64,000 nucleotides of DNA from Terriglobus tenax (GTDB lineage Bacteria > Acidobacteriota > Terriglobia > Terriglobales > Acidobacteriaceae), in the NCBI RefSeq assembly GCF_025685395.1, contig NZ_JAGSYA010000004.1:62001-126000 (forward strand), in the 5' to 3' direction. The translations under genes and the position numbers were made by a program. Of this stretch, positions 1 to 8,595 are shown one piece after another (the first letter of the stretch is position 1; each line of letters opens with the position of its first letter). The notes beneath the pieces are model-generated. The model made no database searches. It saw nothing but the letters and a program-made list of their open reading frames with translations, and was not told where the DNA came from.

Positions 1-304
<304 letters not shown>

Positions 305-400
305 CTATCTAGAATAGCAGGAGAATGAAAAGCGAATATACTGACCTCTTCTTCACTGTGTCATCTCGACCGAAGCGAAGAGACCTGCGTTTGACCAACA

Positions 401-1399
401 CTACGCCAACCCAGCAATCTTCCGCGTCTCTTCCCAAATGTTCTCATCCACCGGAACGCCCTTCTCCATGTTCTCGCCGCGTATCGCCGGAAGCTTTTCG
501 CCCGGGTAACGCGCCTTCGATCCCGATTCGGTGTGCAGCGACGCAATAATCTGATCGCCGATACGCGATACATCTCCCAGCGCCGACGGATTGATCGCCA
601 CAAACACCTGGGAAACACCGGCCTCCTTCAGGGGGTCTTCATCGATCTGGCAGGTCGCCTGCCCAAACGAAAGCGTCGCTGCCACCACATCCAGCATCAT
701 GGACAGCGCGGAGCCCTTCCAATAGCCGATCGGCATGGGATGCCTGGCTTCCAGAATCGCCTTCGGGTCAGACGAGATGTTGCCCTCCTTATCGAATCCG
801 CCAGGGACGGGAAGCTGCTCGCCACGCGCAGCATAGCCATCTAGGGCGCCATAAGAAAATTGCGACATCGCAAGGTCCACCAGGAAGTGCGCTCCATTCG
901 TACGCGGTACCGCAATCACCAGCGGATTGTTGCCCAGCACGGGCTGTTTGCCGCCCCACGGCGCCATATTGGGCATCGTGTTTGTAAAGCACAGCCCCAT
1001 CATGCCGCTCTCCGCGGCCTGCAGACCGTAGGTGCCTGCCCTCATCCAGTGGTTGGTGTGGCGTACCGCGACGCAGCCAATGCCATGCTGCGCCGCCAGC
1101 GCAATCGCGCGGCCCATGGAGTGCCATGCATTCAGGTTGCCCGGACCGTAGTTCCCGTCCCAGCGCTCCAGGGCGCCAAAGCCGGAAACGAAGGTTGGCG
1201 AAGCTTCCGGCTTCACGCAGCCATTGCCTACCAGTTTTGCCAGTCGAGGGAAACGGGCAATGCCGTGGGTATAGACACCGTCGCGTGTCGTTTCCGCAAA
1301 CAGCGTGGCAGACTCCTGCGCGCGGGCAGGTGCATAGCCAAGGTTACGGTGAGCCAGAACAAGAGTACGGACCAGTTCGTCATACGGAATGCGCAGCAT
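401..1399 (-). CDS. yiaK: Malate/L-lactate dehydrogenase-family oxidoreductase, YiaK-type (2,3-diketo-L-gulonate reductase)
   Basis: An NAD(P)H-dependent 2-oxoacid reductase of the Ldh_2 (type II malate/lactate dehydrogenase) family, cytoplasmic. At 332 residues it equals the length of E. coli YiaK/DlgD and shares its blocks: GVYTHGIARFPR with the expected catalytic His at residue 45, the segment HTNHWMRAGTYGLQAAE, the cofactor-region PWGGKQPVLGNNPL, and the late GYWKGSALSM. YiaK reduces 2,3-diketo-L-gulonate in ascorbate/xylulose catabolism; the substrate here is inferred from similarity only, and no sugar-catabolic partner genes adjoin it. It is divergent from the MFS pump at 1441, with about 40 bases between starts. 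A GGAAGG sits almost on top of the ATG, so start spacing is odd. Confidence 0.85.
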   Translation of the reverse strand: MLRIPYDELVRTLVLAHRNLGYAPARAQESATLFAETTRDGVYTHGIARFPRLAKLVGNGCVKPEASPTFVSGFGALERWDGNYGPGNLNAWHSMGRAIALAAQHGIGCVAVRHTNHWMRAGTYGLQAAESGMMGLCFTNTMPNMAPWGGKQPVLGNNPLVIAVPRTNGAHFLVDLAMSQFSYGALDGYAARGEQLPVPGGFDKEGNISSDPKAILEARHPMPIGYWKGSALSMMLDVVAATLSFGQATCQIDEDPLKEAGVSQVFVAINPSALGDVSRIGDQIIASLHTESGSKARYPGEKLPAIRGENMEKGVPVDENIWEETRKIAGLA

Positions 1400-1440
1400 C
1401 CTTCCAGCTTAGCGAACCGGAGTCCTGAGAAAATAGAGAG

Positions 1441-2877
1441 ATGGAAGAGTTTTCAACCAGCTCGCGCCGATCTTTGATGGTGGCGCTTCTGGTAGCGGGC
1501 GCCCTGTTCATGGAGAACCTGGACGGCACGATCATCGCGACCGGCCTGCCGAAGATCGGCGAGACCTTTCGTGTTGCCGCTGTCGATGTAAATGTCGGCA
1601 TGACGGCCTATCTGCTGGCTGTTGCCGTTTTTATCCCGATCAGCGGATGGGTGGCTGACCGCTGGGGTTCGCGCACCGTCTTCGGCTCAGCGATTGTCGT
1701 CTTCACCATTGCCTCGGTACTTTGCGGCATCAGCCAGAACCTGTGGGAGTTCACCCTGGCCCGCGTGCTGCAGGGAATTGGCGGAGCTATGATGGTTCCT
1801 GTCGGCCGGCTCATGGTCGTCAAAGTCACGCCCAAAGATCAGATCATGATGGCCATTGCCTGGACCATCTGGCCGGCGCTGGTGGCGCCTATCCTTGGCC
1901 CGCCGCTCGGCGGCTTTATCGTCACCTACTGGTCCTGGCGCTGGATCTTTCTGCTCAATGTCCCCATTGGCATTGCCTGCCTCATCGCCAACGGCATCCT
2001 GGTCAGAAACTCCCACGAAGAGCGCCCTCCCGCTTTCGATTGGCTCGGCTTCCTGCTCATCGGGGGCACCTGCTTCTCTCTGGTCTACGCTATGGAACTC
2101 ATCGGTCGTGAGCCCGCGGACTGGACGCTGGGCGGCATTCTGTTCGTCGTTGCGATTCTTTGTCTCGTACTGTCGCGCTGGCACCTGCGCCGGGCTTCCA
2201 ACCCTCTGTTCGATCTCAGCGTCCTTCGCATCCAGACCTTCTCCGCTGTCATCTGGGGAGGCTCAGCCTTCCGCGTCGCCATCTTTATGGCTCCCTTCCT
2301 GCTGCCGTTGATGTTCCAGCTCGGCTTCGGCTTGAATGCCTTCCAGTCCGGCTCGCTTACGCTGGCGGTCTTCGCCGGCAACCTCGCCATGAAGCCTGTC
2401 ACCACGCCGCTTCTGCGCCGGTTTGGCTTCCGCACGGTACTGATCTGGAACGGCATCCTGACTGCGGGATCGTTGCTCTGGTGCGCTCTGCTGGAACCCT
2501 GGACGGCCCATTGGCTGGTGCTGCTGGTGCTCTTTCTCAGCGGTCTTGGACGCAGCATGCAGCTCACGTCACTCACAACCATGGGGTACGCCGATCTTCC
2601 TAAAGACAAAGTAAGCACCGCCTCCGCCTTTGCCAGCACAGTGCAGCAGATGACCGTCGGTGGAGGAGTGGCCTTCGGAGTATTGCTCCTGCGTGGGTCA
2701 GCAGCCCTGCATGGGCGCCACGGCGGCACGCCGCAGGTTGTTGACTTCCGCTGGGCTTTCTACATCGTTGCGGCAATCGCCTTACTTAGCCTTCTGGACA
2801 TCCTCAAGCTGCCGCATACAGCAGGCGCAGCTGTCAGCGGCCATGTCACAGAACAGGAAGAGCCCGTCGAGGCCTAG
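1441..2877 (+). CDS. DHA2-family MFS drug efflux transporter (EmrB/QacA type)
   Basis: A 478-residue inner-membrane proton-coupled exporter of the 14-helix DHA2 branch of the major facilitator superfamily. The first helix carries the family signature around LDGTIIATGLPKIG (motif D1); the loop after helix 2 has GWVADRWGSR (motif A); the stretch LARVLQGIGGAMMVPVGR matches motif B/C; hydrophobic segments continue to about residue 455. Members expel drugs and other amphiphiles, commonly with a membrane-fusion partner and a TolC channel; no fusion protein adjoins it here, although a TolC-like gene lies at 7152. Start at ATG 1441 is preceded by an AGAGAG-like ribosome binding site. The substrate cannot be read from sequence. 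Confidence 0.9.
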   Translation: MEEFSTSSRRSLMVALLVAGALFMENLDGTIIATGLPKIGETFRVAAVDVNVGMTAYLLAVAVFIPISGWVADRWGSRTVFGSAIVVFTIASVLCGISQNLWEFTLARVLQGIGGAMMVPVGRLMVVKVTPKDQIMMAIAWTIWPALVAPILGPPLGGFIVTYWSWRWIFLLNVPIGIACLIANGILVRNSHEERPPAFDWLGFLLIGGTCFSLVYAMELIGREPADWTLGGILFVVAILCLVLSRWHLRRASNPLFDLSVLRIQTFSAVIWGGSAFRVAIFMAPFLLPLMFQLGFGLNAFQSGSLTLAVFAGNLAMKPVTTPLLRRFGFRTVLIWNGILTAGSLLWCALLEPWTAHWLVLLVLFLSGLGRSMQLTSLTTMGYADLPKDKVSTASAFASTVQQMTVGGGVAFGVLLLRGSAALHGRHGGTPQVVDFRWAFYIVAAIALLSLLDILKLPHTAGAAVSGHVTEQEEPVEA

Positions 2878-2892
2878 AAAGATAGGCTCCGG

Positions 2893-3873
2893 CTACCGGG
2901 TGATTGTTGAGTTATTCCAGAAGCCAGGAAAGAACGAGAGCTTGCGGGAAAAGGAGATTGGTAACTTCGCCTCATAGAGACCGAGTTTGTAGCCCAAAAG
3001 CTTTGCGGCAGTACGAGCAGCTTCTTCTGGCAGAAGATACCACTTGTCGGGCCAGAGATAGCGGACCTCCGACTTAACAAAACGCAATCCTTCCCCATTC
3101 GTGTTGCCAAAGGCCTCGCCCATCCAGGACTCGCGGTGGTGACACACACCAATATCGAAATACCGTCGAAACTCTTCGACTGGATTATAGGAGTGAGAGT
3201 GGTAGACCTGGGCTTCCGCCTGGTATACAGTTTTCCATCCAGTCATGAGCAACCGCGCAGAAACGATAGAGTCTTCCGCGATAATTACGTCGCTTGGAAA
3301 CCCTCCCACCGATTGCAATGCTGTTACGCGATAAGCGGCAAAGCTATTAGACGAAAATGCCGCCTTGATTCCCATCGTCTTCCGGCTTTCATAGGTCCGG
3401 ACGCAACTGTTTGCCGGATAGTTGAACAACCGTGCGTGAGCTTCAAAAGGACCTGCACCAGGGCGAGGCAACTGGCGCCCGTAGGTCATGCCGACTTCAG
3501 GATCCTCGAAAGGTTGAACAAGTTTATCCAGAGCATCCGGGCCTGCCAGGATCGCATCCTGCGTCATGTAAACGACAAACTCTGCCCAAGGTGCGTACTC
3601 AAGGGCCTTCTGGCGAGTTCCGCCATGATTGAAGTCTTCCTTGCGAATACGCACGACTGTGAAGCCCTCTTTTTCTGCGAGTACGGCTGTACCGTCTTCC
3701 GAGGAAGAGTCAATCACAATGATCTGGCTTAGAGGGAAGCACTGCATCCGAAGCCCTGAAGCAAGTGCGCTCCAATCTGATGCGGCATTACGCGTCGGTA
3801 TGACAACCGCAATCTGCGAGCGTTGGATCCCGATTTGTTCTTTGCAAGAAGGCTCAACTTTAACTGAAGACAT
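2893..3873 (-). CDS. Glycosyltransferase family 2, rhamnosyltransferase-like
   Basis: A cytoplasmic or membrane-associated inverting GT-A enzyme of about 326 residues. It begins the fold with AVVIPTRN, carries the block DFNHGGTRQKAL that is typical of bacterial rhamnosyltransferases of the RfbF/WbbL kind, YMTQDAI in place of the DXD metal site, and a late EDSIVSARLL acidic motif. The donor, possibly dTDP-rhamnose, is inferred from these motifs. I chose the ATG at 3871-3873, which has an AAGGG eight bases upstream, over a TTG seven codons earlier. The gene and the roughly 100 bases upstream are visibly poorer in G+C than the flanks, which suggests transfer. It lies downstream, on the same strand, of the EamA pair and hpnJ. 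Confidence 0.85.
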   Translation of the reverse strand: MSSVKVEPSCKEQIGIQRSQIAVVIPTRNAASDWSALASGLRMQCFPLSQIIVIDSSSEDGTAVLAEKEGFTVVRIRKEDFNHGGTRQKALEYAPWAEFVVYMTQDAILAGPDALDKLVQPFEDPEVGMTYGRQLPRPGAGPFEAHARLFNYPANSCVRTYESRKTMGIKAAFSSNSFAAYRVTALQSVGGFPSDVIIAEDSIVSARLLMTGWKTVYQAEAQVYHSHSYNPVEEFRRYFDIGVCHHRESWMGEAFGNTNGEGLRFVKSEVRYLWPDKWYLLPEEAARTAAKLLGYKLGLYEAKLPISFSRKLSFFPGFWNNSTITR

Positions 3874-3997
3874 CGGCAACACCCTTGACCCCAAAAGGTA
3901 AGAAGAATCAAGACAACAAAGTTTGATCGTACTAAATTTTCATACGCTGAAATGTCAGACGTAAAATGCACGTTCCTGAATTGGAACAATTCGATAA

Positions 3998-4513
3998 TTA
4001 TTGTGTCAAAAGTGCAACCCCACCGCAGACAAACACTGCTGCGATCCAACGTCTTTTGTCGACATGCTCTTTGAGAAATATACGTGCGGCAGCCGACGTA
4101 GCGATATAGGTCAACGATGCAGTTGCTGGCGCAATCAGCGAGAGATCGGCGGTAGACAGGGCATACAGCAGGGCAAAGAAGCTGATCGCCATGCAGCAGA
4201 TGCCACCCCCAAGGTAGGGGCTTGTCACCACGGCCTTGATTGCTCCAGACAGGCCAGACTTTGCCCGGATGTCATCCAGGTCGCCCAGCTTCCGCATGGC
4301 TGCGGCAATCAGGATGTCACCGGCCGTGGCAAAGATAACCACCATCCAGATGGTGACCCACGCATGCAGCGAAACGGCGGACAGGTGTGCGCTGACCCGT
4401 TCGCGCAGGTGATGCGACTCAGCAGAAATTGAGGGAATTGACAGAAGCGAGAAAACCAGAGGATACTCCTGGGCGTCAGAGCCTGTTGTCTGTTGTGGTT
4501 TAGACGGCCACAA
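3998..4513 (-). CDS. Half-size EamA/DMT-type membrane protein (first of a tandem pair)
   Basis: A small integral membrane protein with about four hydrophobic helices, half the size of a classical ten-helix EamA permease. The conserved part runs from ATAGDILIAAAMRKLG through SLIAPATASLTYIATS to RWIAAVFVCGGVALLTQ, and aligns by eye with the neighbour at 4740-5156 (VGDFLLARGMQQVG, SFVYPATAFGNVITAL, RWLGISLIVVGVGFVAQ). Half-size proteins of this superfamily (EmrE, ArnE/ArnF) work as antiparallel dimers that flip small molecules or lipid-linked sugars; that role is inference. The start is uncertain: the only candidate that preserves the first helix is a TTG at 4511-4513 with GAGG abutting it; the next ATG, at 4343-4345, would remove half a helix. 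Confidence 0.7.
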   Translation of the reverse strand: MWPSKPQQTTGSDAQEYPLVFSLLSIPSISAESHHLRERVSAHLSAVSLHAWVTIWMVVIFATAGDILIAAAMRKLGDLDDIRAKSGLSGAIKAVVTSPYLGGGICCMAISFFALLYALSTADLSLIAPATASLTYIATSAAARIFLKEHVDKRRWIAAVFVCGGVALLTQ

Positions 4514-4739
4514 CCTCGGAGGGATGCGTTGGTAATTCCATTTCTTACCTTACATCAGTTGTCCGTCCTGTTCAGCAAACCAAGCGCGGTCTTGATGCAG
4601 AATGCTGAAGTTCCGCGTAGCGCCGTGGAGCAGTTCCTGCAGAACGACGAAGAAGAAGAGCAGTGCCGGATTCTGACCCAACTGGCAGAGAAACAACCAG
4701 GACTTTTCAAAAACGTGGCATGAACGGCTCGTATCCCCA

Positions 4740-5156
4740 TCACGGAGCATTCTCCTGATGCTCCGTGCGGGATGGACCCTGCGCGACAAAACCCACTCCA
4801 ACCACGATCAGCGAAATTCCCAGCCAGCGCGACTTGGAAATGTCCTCGTGTAGGAAGAACTTTGAGAGCAGAGCCGTAATCACATTGCCGAAGGCCGTGG
4901 CGGGATACACAAAGCTCACATCTGCCCAGCTCAGTGCGGTAATGTTGCAGGCCATAAAACCCAGCAGCACCAGAATTCCTGCGATCACCCAGGGATTGCC
5001 AATGGCGGTAAACAGCGTGCCAAGATGGTGAACATCAATCGCGCCCACCTGCTGCATACCTCGCGCCAGTAGAAAGTCACCGACTGCGGCGCCCATCATG
5101 ACGCATATCAGAATCAGCCAGCGTTGCGGGGTCAGCGTGTGATGGGTCGATCGCAT
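4740..5156 (-). CDS. Half-size EamA/DMT-type membrane protein (second of a tandem pair)
   Basis: A 138-residue inner-membrane protein with four predicted helices, starting near RWLILICVMMGAA and ending at LIVVGVGFVAQG, followed by a short hydrophilic tail. It is a paralogue of the protein at 3998-4513. The ATG at 5154-5156 gives a compact N-terminus; a TTG 14 codons upstream is the only longer alternative. It sits between hpnJ upstream and its paralogue and a glycosyltransferase downstream, all on the minus strand, so a shared role in exporting or flipping a glycosylated lipid is plausible but unproven. A 226-base gap with no convincing gene separates it from the paralogue. Confidence 0.75.
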   Translation of the reverse strand: MRSTHHTLTPQRWLILICVMMGAAVGDFLLARGMQQVGAIDVHHLGTLFTAIGNPWVIAGILVLLGFMACNITALSWADVSFVYPATAFGNVITALLSKFFLHEDISKSRWLGISLIVVGVGFVAQGPSRTEHQENAP

Positions 5157-5185
5157 CTGCTCATCTTTCGTTGGAAGGCAAAGGT

Positions 5186-5209
5186 GAAGCGGGGCCAAAG
5201 CCCCGCTTC
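5186..5209 (-). terminator. Strong hairpin downstream of hpnJ
   Basis: A perfect 10-base-pair stem (GAAGCGGGGC with GCCCCGCTTC) closed by a CAAA loop, lying 20 bases after the hpnJ stop. There is no clear U tract on the minus strand, so it may terminate weakly or stabilise the 3' end of the hpnJ message. Confidence 0.55.
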
Positions 5210-5229
5210 AGTGGGATTGCACGCGTCGT

Positions 5230-6708
5230 TTACGCGTTCATGCTGACGGATTCCTGCGCCTTGACAGCGTTCTCTTCCTTCTTCGCACGAACAACCTTGT
5301 TGCGCTGCGAACGCAGCTTCAGGAAGGCCTTGGCTTCGACGTAGAGGCGGGGCACATCGCGGTTGACGATTGCCTTCCAGACCACGCGGAACGCAGCCTT
5401 CGGGCGGAAGTAGTACTCGTCATAGAAGCGGTGCACCATCTCCAGAACGTACTCGGTCGGCAGACCCGGGTATTCGATGTGCGCCATCTGGTGGCCGCTG
5501 TCATCGTTCATCACCTCGTTGGTGATGAAGCCGTTCTTCTTGGCATAGTCGTAGAACTCGGTGCCAGGGTAAGCATGCGCGATGGAGACCTGGATGGTCT
5601 CGCAATCGAGCGTTTTGGCGAAGTTGATCGTGTTGCGGATCGACTCCTTCGTCTCGCCCGGCAGGCCCAGGATGAAGTCGGCATGGATCACCAGACCAAG
5701 GTCGTGGCAGTCCTTGACGAAGTCGCGGGCGCGCTCAACCGTTGCGCCCTTCTTGATGTTCTTCAGGATCTGCGGATCACCGGACTCAAAGCCTACGATC
5801 AGCAGGCGGCAGCCGGCGTCCTTCATGGCCTTCAGCGTGTCACGGTCGGTGGTCACGCGCGAGGTGCAGCTCCAGGTGATATTGAGTGGCTTCAGCTTCT
5901 CGCACAGCTCAATGGTGCGGGCCTTCTGGATGTTGAAGGTGTCGTCATCAAAGAAGAACTCCTTCACTTCCGGGAAGTTTTCCTTGGCCCACTTCATCTC
6001 AGCTGCAACGTCGTCCGTGGAACGCTTGCGCCACGCATGGCCGGAGAGCGTCTGCGGCCACAGGCAGTAGGTGCACTGCGCCGGGCAGCCGCGGGTGGAG
6101 TAAAGAGCGATGTACGGATGCAGCAGGAACGGGACGTTGTACTTCGTCACGTCCATATCGCGCTTGTAGATCTGCGTGGCCCACGGCATCTGGTCCAGGT
6201 TCTCGACCTGCGGACGATCCGCATTGTGCTGGTGAGTCCCGTCGGCGTTGCGGTAGCTGATGCCGACGATCTCGCTCAGCGGCTTGCCCTGGGCAAACTC
6301 CACCACCGAGAAATCGAACTCGCGGCGGCAGACAAAGTCGATGGCCGAGCACTCATCCAAAGCGCGATCCGGATCGGTTGTGACCGGCGGTCCGACAAAC
6401 GCAATCTTGATCGACGGATTGGCCGCCTTGATGGCCTGGGCCAGGGCATGATCGCCAGCCCAGCCTACGGTCGAGGTGAACAGCACCAGGAACTCGTAGC
6501 TCTTGGCGATCTCGATCGTCTCGGCAGCCGAAACGTGATGGGGAGGGGCATCCAGAAGGCGCGAACCTTCCAGCATTCCAGCCGGATAGGCCAGCCACAC
6601 CGGATACCAGTACGACTCAATCTCACGGGTGGCGGGCCAGCGGGAGCTGGCTCCGCCGTCAAAATTCTCAAACGAAGGCGGGTTTAGGAACAGCGTTTTC
6701 AGCGGCAT
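5230..6708 (-). CDS. hpnJ: Hopanoid-associated B12-binding-type radical SAM protein HpnJ
   Basis: A 492-residue cytoplasmic radical SAM enzyme. The N-terminal 200 residues resemble a cobalamin-binding Rossmann domain and open with KTLFLNPPSFENFDGGA, characteristic of HpnJ. The [4Fe-4S] cluster motif is C208-x3-C212-x2-C215 (CPAQCTYC). Later blocks include EFFFDDDTFN and FILGLPGETKESI. HpnJ acts in hopanoid side-chain tailoring: in the pathway described for bacteriohopanetetrol cyclitol ether, a glycosyltransferase (HpnI) and a deacetylase (HpnK) precede a ring-contracting step given to HpnJ. Neither hpnI nor hpnK is in the window, so the rest must be elsewhere. The tail from about residue 460 is basic and low in complexity. 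Start ATG 6706-6708. Confidence 0.9.
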   Translation of the reverse strand: MPLKTLFLNPPSFENFDGGASSRWPATREIESYWYPVWLAYPAGMLEGSRLLDAPPHHVSAAETIEIAKSYEFLVLFTSTVGWAGDHALAQAIKAANPSIKIAFVGPPVTTDPDRALDECSAIDFVCRREFDFSVVEFAQGKPLSEIVGISYRNADGTHQHNADRPQVENLDQMPWATQIYKRDMDVTKYNVPFLLHPYIALYSTRGCPAQCTYCLWPQTLSGHAWRKRSTDDVAAEMKWAKENFPEVKEFFFDDDTFNIQKARTIELCEKLKPLNITWSCTSRVTTDRDTLKAMKDAGCRLLIVGFESGDPQILKNIKKGATVERARDFVKDCHDLGLVIHADFILGLPGETKESIRNTINFAKTLDCETIQVSIAHAYPGTEFYDYAKKNGFITNEVMNDDSGHQMAHIEYPGLPTEYVLEMVHRFYDEYYFRPKAAFRVVWKAIVNRDVPRLYVEAKAFLKLRSQRNKVVRAKKEENAVKAQESVSMNA

Positions 6709-6785
6709 GGTAGTACCCTCGATTTTACCATTCGGGGTTGCATTCTTTGCTCAAAGACGAACTTAGGTTCGTTATGCCTGCATTT

Positions 6786-6807
6786 GGGGAACCTCAAAAG
6801 GTTCCCC
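6786..6807 (-). terminator. Hairpin after the small membrane protein gene
   Basis: Nine-base-pair perfect inverted repeat GGGGAACCT/AGGTTCCCC with a four-base loop, eight bases beyond the stop of the 105-residue gene at 6815. No U run follows on the minus strand, so terminator function is tentative. Confidence 0.4.
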
Positions 6808-6814
6808 ACGGGCC

Positions 6815-7132
6815 TCAGGGAAGGTTCTGGCGCGAGGTCGCGGTGGTCAGACCATTCTTGTCCACGAACACCAGCCAGTACTTCTGGTGCAGGGCGCTGA
6901 AGAAAGAGCGATACACCAGCACATGGTCACAATCACCCAGTGTTACGGCGGTTCCGTAAGCAGAACACGGCCGCGATACGCTGCTGGGTGTTCCCATCGC
7001 AGCTTCAACGGAGGTCTCAGGCTCCTGCGGAAAAACACCACTCAGGTGGGTGTCCAGTTCGCGATCCGAATAGGTCCCATAAATCACTGCACCTGCAATC
7101 AGGACAGCGAGGAGCAGAAAAAATTTACGCAT
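6815..7132 (-). CDS. Small single-helix envelope protein of unknown function
   Basis: I do not recognise this 105-residue protein. It opens with MRKFFLLLAVLIAGAVIYG, a signal anchor or uncleaved signal peptide, followed by an exported soluble part with two cysteines (in RPCSAYGT and LGDCDHV) that could form a disulphide, and a YWLVFVDKNG stretch. The gene follows the TolC-like gene on the same strand with a 19-base gap, so the two are probably co-transcribed and the protein likely sits in the periplasmic face of the inner membrane. Confidence 0.7.
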   Translation of the reverse strand: MRKFFLLLAVLIAGAVIYGTYSDRELDTHLSGVFPQEPETSVEAAMGTPSSVSRPCSAYGTAVTLGDCDHVLVYRSFFSALHQKYWLVFVDKNGLTTATSRQNLP

Positions 7133-7151
7133 AAACCTGTAGGAGTGCGAT

Positions 7152-8495
7152 TTATCGCACTGGGGTTGCCGCGGAAGGAGCCTGCGGCAGGGTGTTATCC
7201 AATCGCACGGTGCTCTTCAGCCACTGCTCCAGCTCACCCGTAGCCCGCAGAACACTAATCTGCGTCTGGCGCAGCGCAAGATCGGCGTCCAGCACCTCAA
7301 GGTACTTCTGCCGTTCCTGGATGCGGGCATTCTGCTCGTCCTTGGGGGTTGGAGGCGGAGCATTCGGATTTCCGGTGCCCTGGTTCATCTGCACCTGCAG
7401 AGCTTCCAGTTGCTGCTGCGCCAGATCGCGGTCCAGTTGAGCAATCTCCGTGCGCACGGCCAGCTCCGGCAGGGCGTTGGTGGCCTTGGCTCTGCCTTCC
7501 AGAAACTCGTTTTTCACGCGGGTGGCGTCATGCTGCGCACGAATGGCATCGGCCATCGTCTCACGCGCTTTGGCGCGCAACGTGGCATTGAAGATGGGAA
7601 GCGTAAGCTGGATGCCGAATCCAAGGTTATTTACCTGGAAGGCGTTGTAGTAGTCCTGGTAGTTATTGAACTTTGCATAGCGGTTGTACTGCGCCGCAAA
7701 GCCAACCTGAGGACGATAGAGCTTTCGCGAATCGCCAAACGCTACCTGGAACTTCGACTGCGCATTGGCATACGCCGCCTGAATCGCCGGAATATTGACC
7801 GTAGGCGTGTTATGGGCCGGTGCCGGGGGCTGCGGAATGCTTTCGTGAATGGTCAGCAGGCCATCGGCCGGAAGCCCGGTCAGGTTCGCCAGGTGCTGAC
7901 GCTGAAAGTTCGCGTCGCTCTCCGTATGCAGCCGAGCAAGCTTCACCTGCGCCGCGGAAAGACGCGCGCGTGTGAACTCCACCCGGCTGTCCTGGTCGGC
8001 TTCCAGCCGGTCACGGACAATCTCGGTCAGCCGGGTGGCAAACCCCTGCTGATCCTGCAGGGCGTCAAGCCTCTGCAGGTCATGGTCCAGGGCAATATAG
8101 GTCAGTGCCGTGTCTTCAGCAACCGCCTGGCGGGCATCGGCCAGGGCGTAGTTGGCTGCCTGCAGGCCAAGCCGGGCGGCACGCAGGTAGTTCTTCTGCG
8201 ACTGGTCAAAAACCAGCGACTGGAGTGTGAAGTTGTACAAAGTCGGCTGGCCGACAGGGAATCCATACGAATAGCCGAGGCCCGAACCTGCGCTCAGCGA
8301 CGGAATAAACACGTCGCGCGACTCGTCCAGCACGGCCTTGGTCTTGGCCACGTCCGCCTCGGCCATCTTCACCTTGGTGCTGTTGCGCAGGGCAAGGTCA
8401 ATCGCAGAACTGAACGAAATCTGGGCGTGAGCCGCCGGAGCCGCCAGCGCGGCCATCAGGACAGGAAAACAAAAAAGAGAGCGTACGAACCTCAA
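7152..8495 (-). CDS. TolC-family outer membrane efflux/secretion channel
   Basis: A 447-residue outer membrane factor. It starts with a signal peptide (MRFVRSLFCFPVLMAALAAPAAHAQ) and carries two related halves rich in heptad-like helices, including SAIDLALRNSTKVKMAEADVAKTK and later LFNATLRAKA..., the usual pattern of the TolC trimer's helical barrel. Such channels dock on RND, ABC or MFS pumps through a periplasmic adaptor. No adaptor is next to it; it may serve pumps encoded elsewhere or the DHA2 pump at 1441. The C-terminus has a short Pro/Asn-rich insertion (GTGNPNAPPPTP) before the last helices. Confidence 0.85.
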   Translation of the reverse strand: MRFVRSLFCFPVLMAALAAPAAHAQISFSSAIDLALRNSTKVKMAEADVAKTKAVLDESRDVFIPSLSAGSGLGYSYGFPVGQPTLYNFTLQSLVFDQSQKNYLRAARLGLQAANYALADARQAVAEDTALTYIALDHDLQRLDALQDQQGFATRLTEIVRDRLEADQDSRVEFTRARLSAAQVKLARLHTESDANFQRQHLANLTGLPADGLLTIHESIPQPPAPAHNTPTVNIPAIQAAYANAQSKFQVAFGDSRKLYRPQVGFAAQYNRYAKFNNYQDYYNAFQVNNLGFGIQLTLPIFNATLRAKARETMADAIRAQHDATRVKNEFLEGRAKATNALPELAVRTEIAQLDRDLAQQQLEALQVQMNQGTGNPNAPPPTPKDEQNARIQERQKYLEVLDADLALRQTQISVLRATGELEQWLKSTVRLDNTLPQAPSAATPVR

Positions 8496-8595
8496 ACGAA
8501 AGACCCTTCAAGACCTTTATGTGACCTGTCATCCATCGTACAGGTGAGCGTCAACCCTTTGGATTCTTTATGACGCCGCCGAGATGCTGTATGTT

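Noticed and set aside
4514-4739. A 76-codon plus-strand frame or a gene between the two EamA halves
   Set aside because: No ribosome binding site, no family similarity and competing frames on both strands; the 226 bases show nothing I can defend.
5431-6687. A 418-codon plus-strand frame
   Set aside because: Antisense of hpnJ, which carries the radical SAM motif and full family length.
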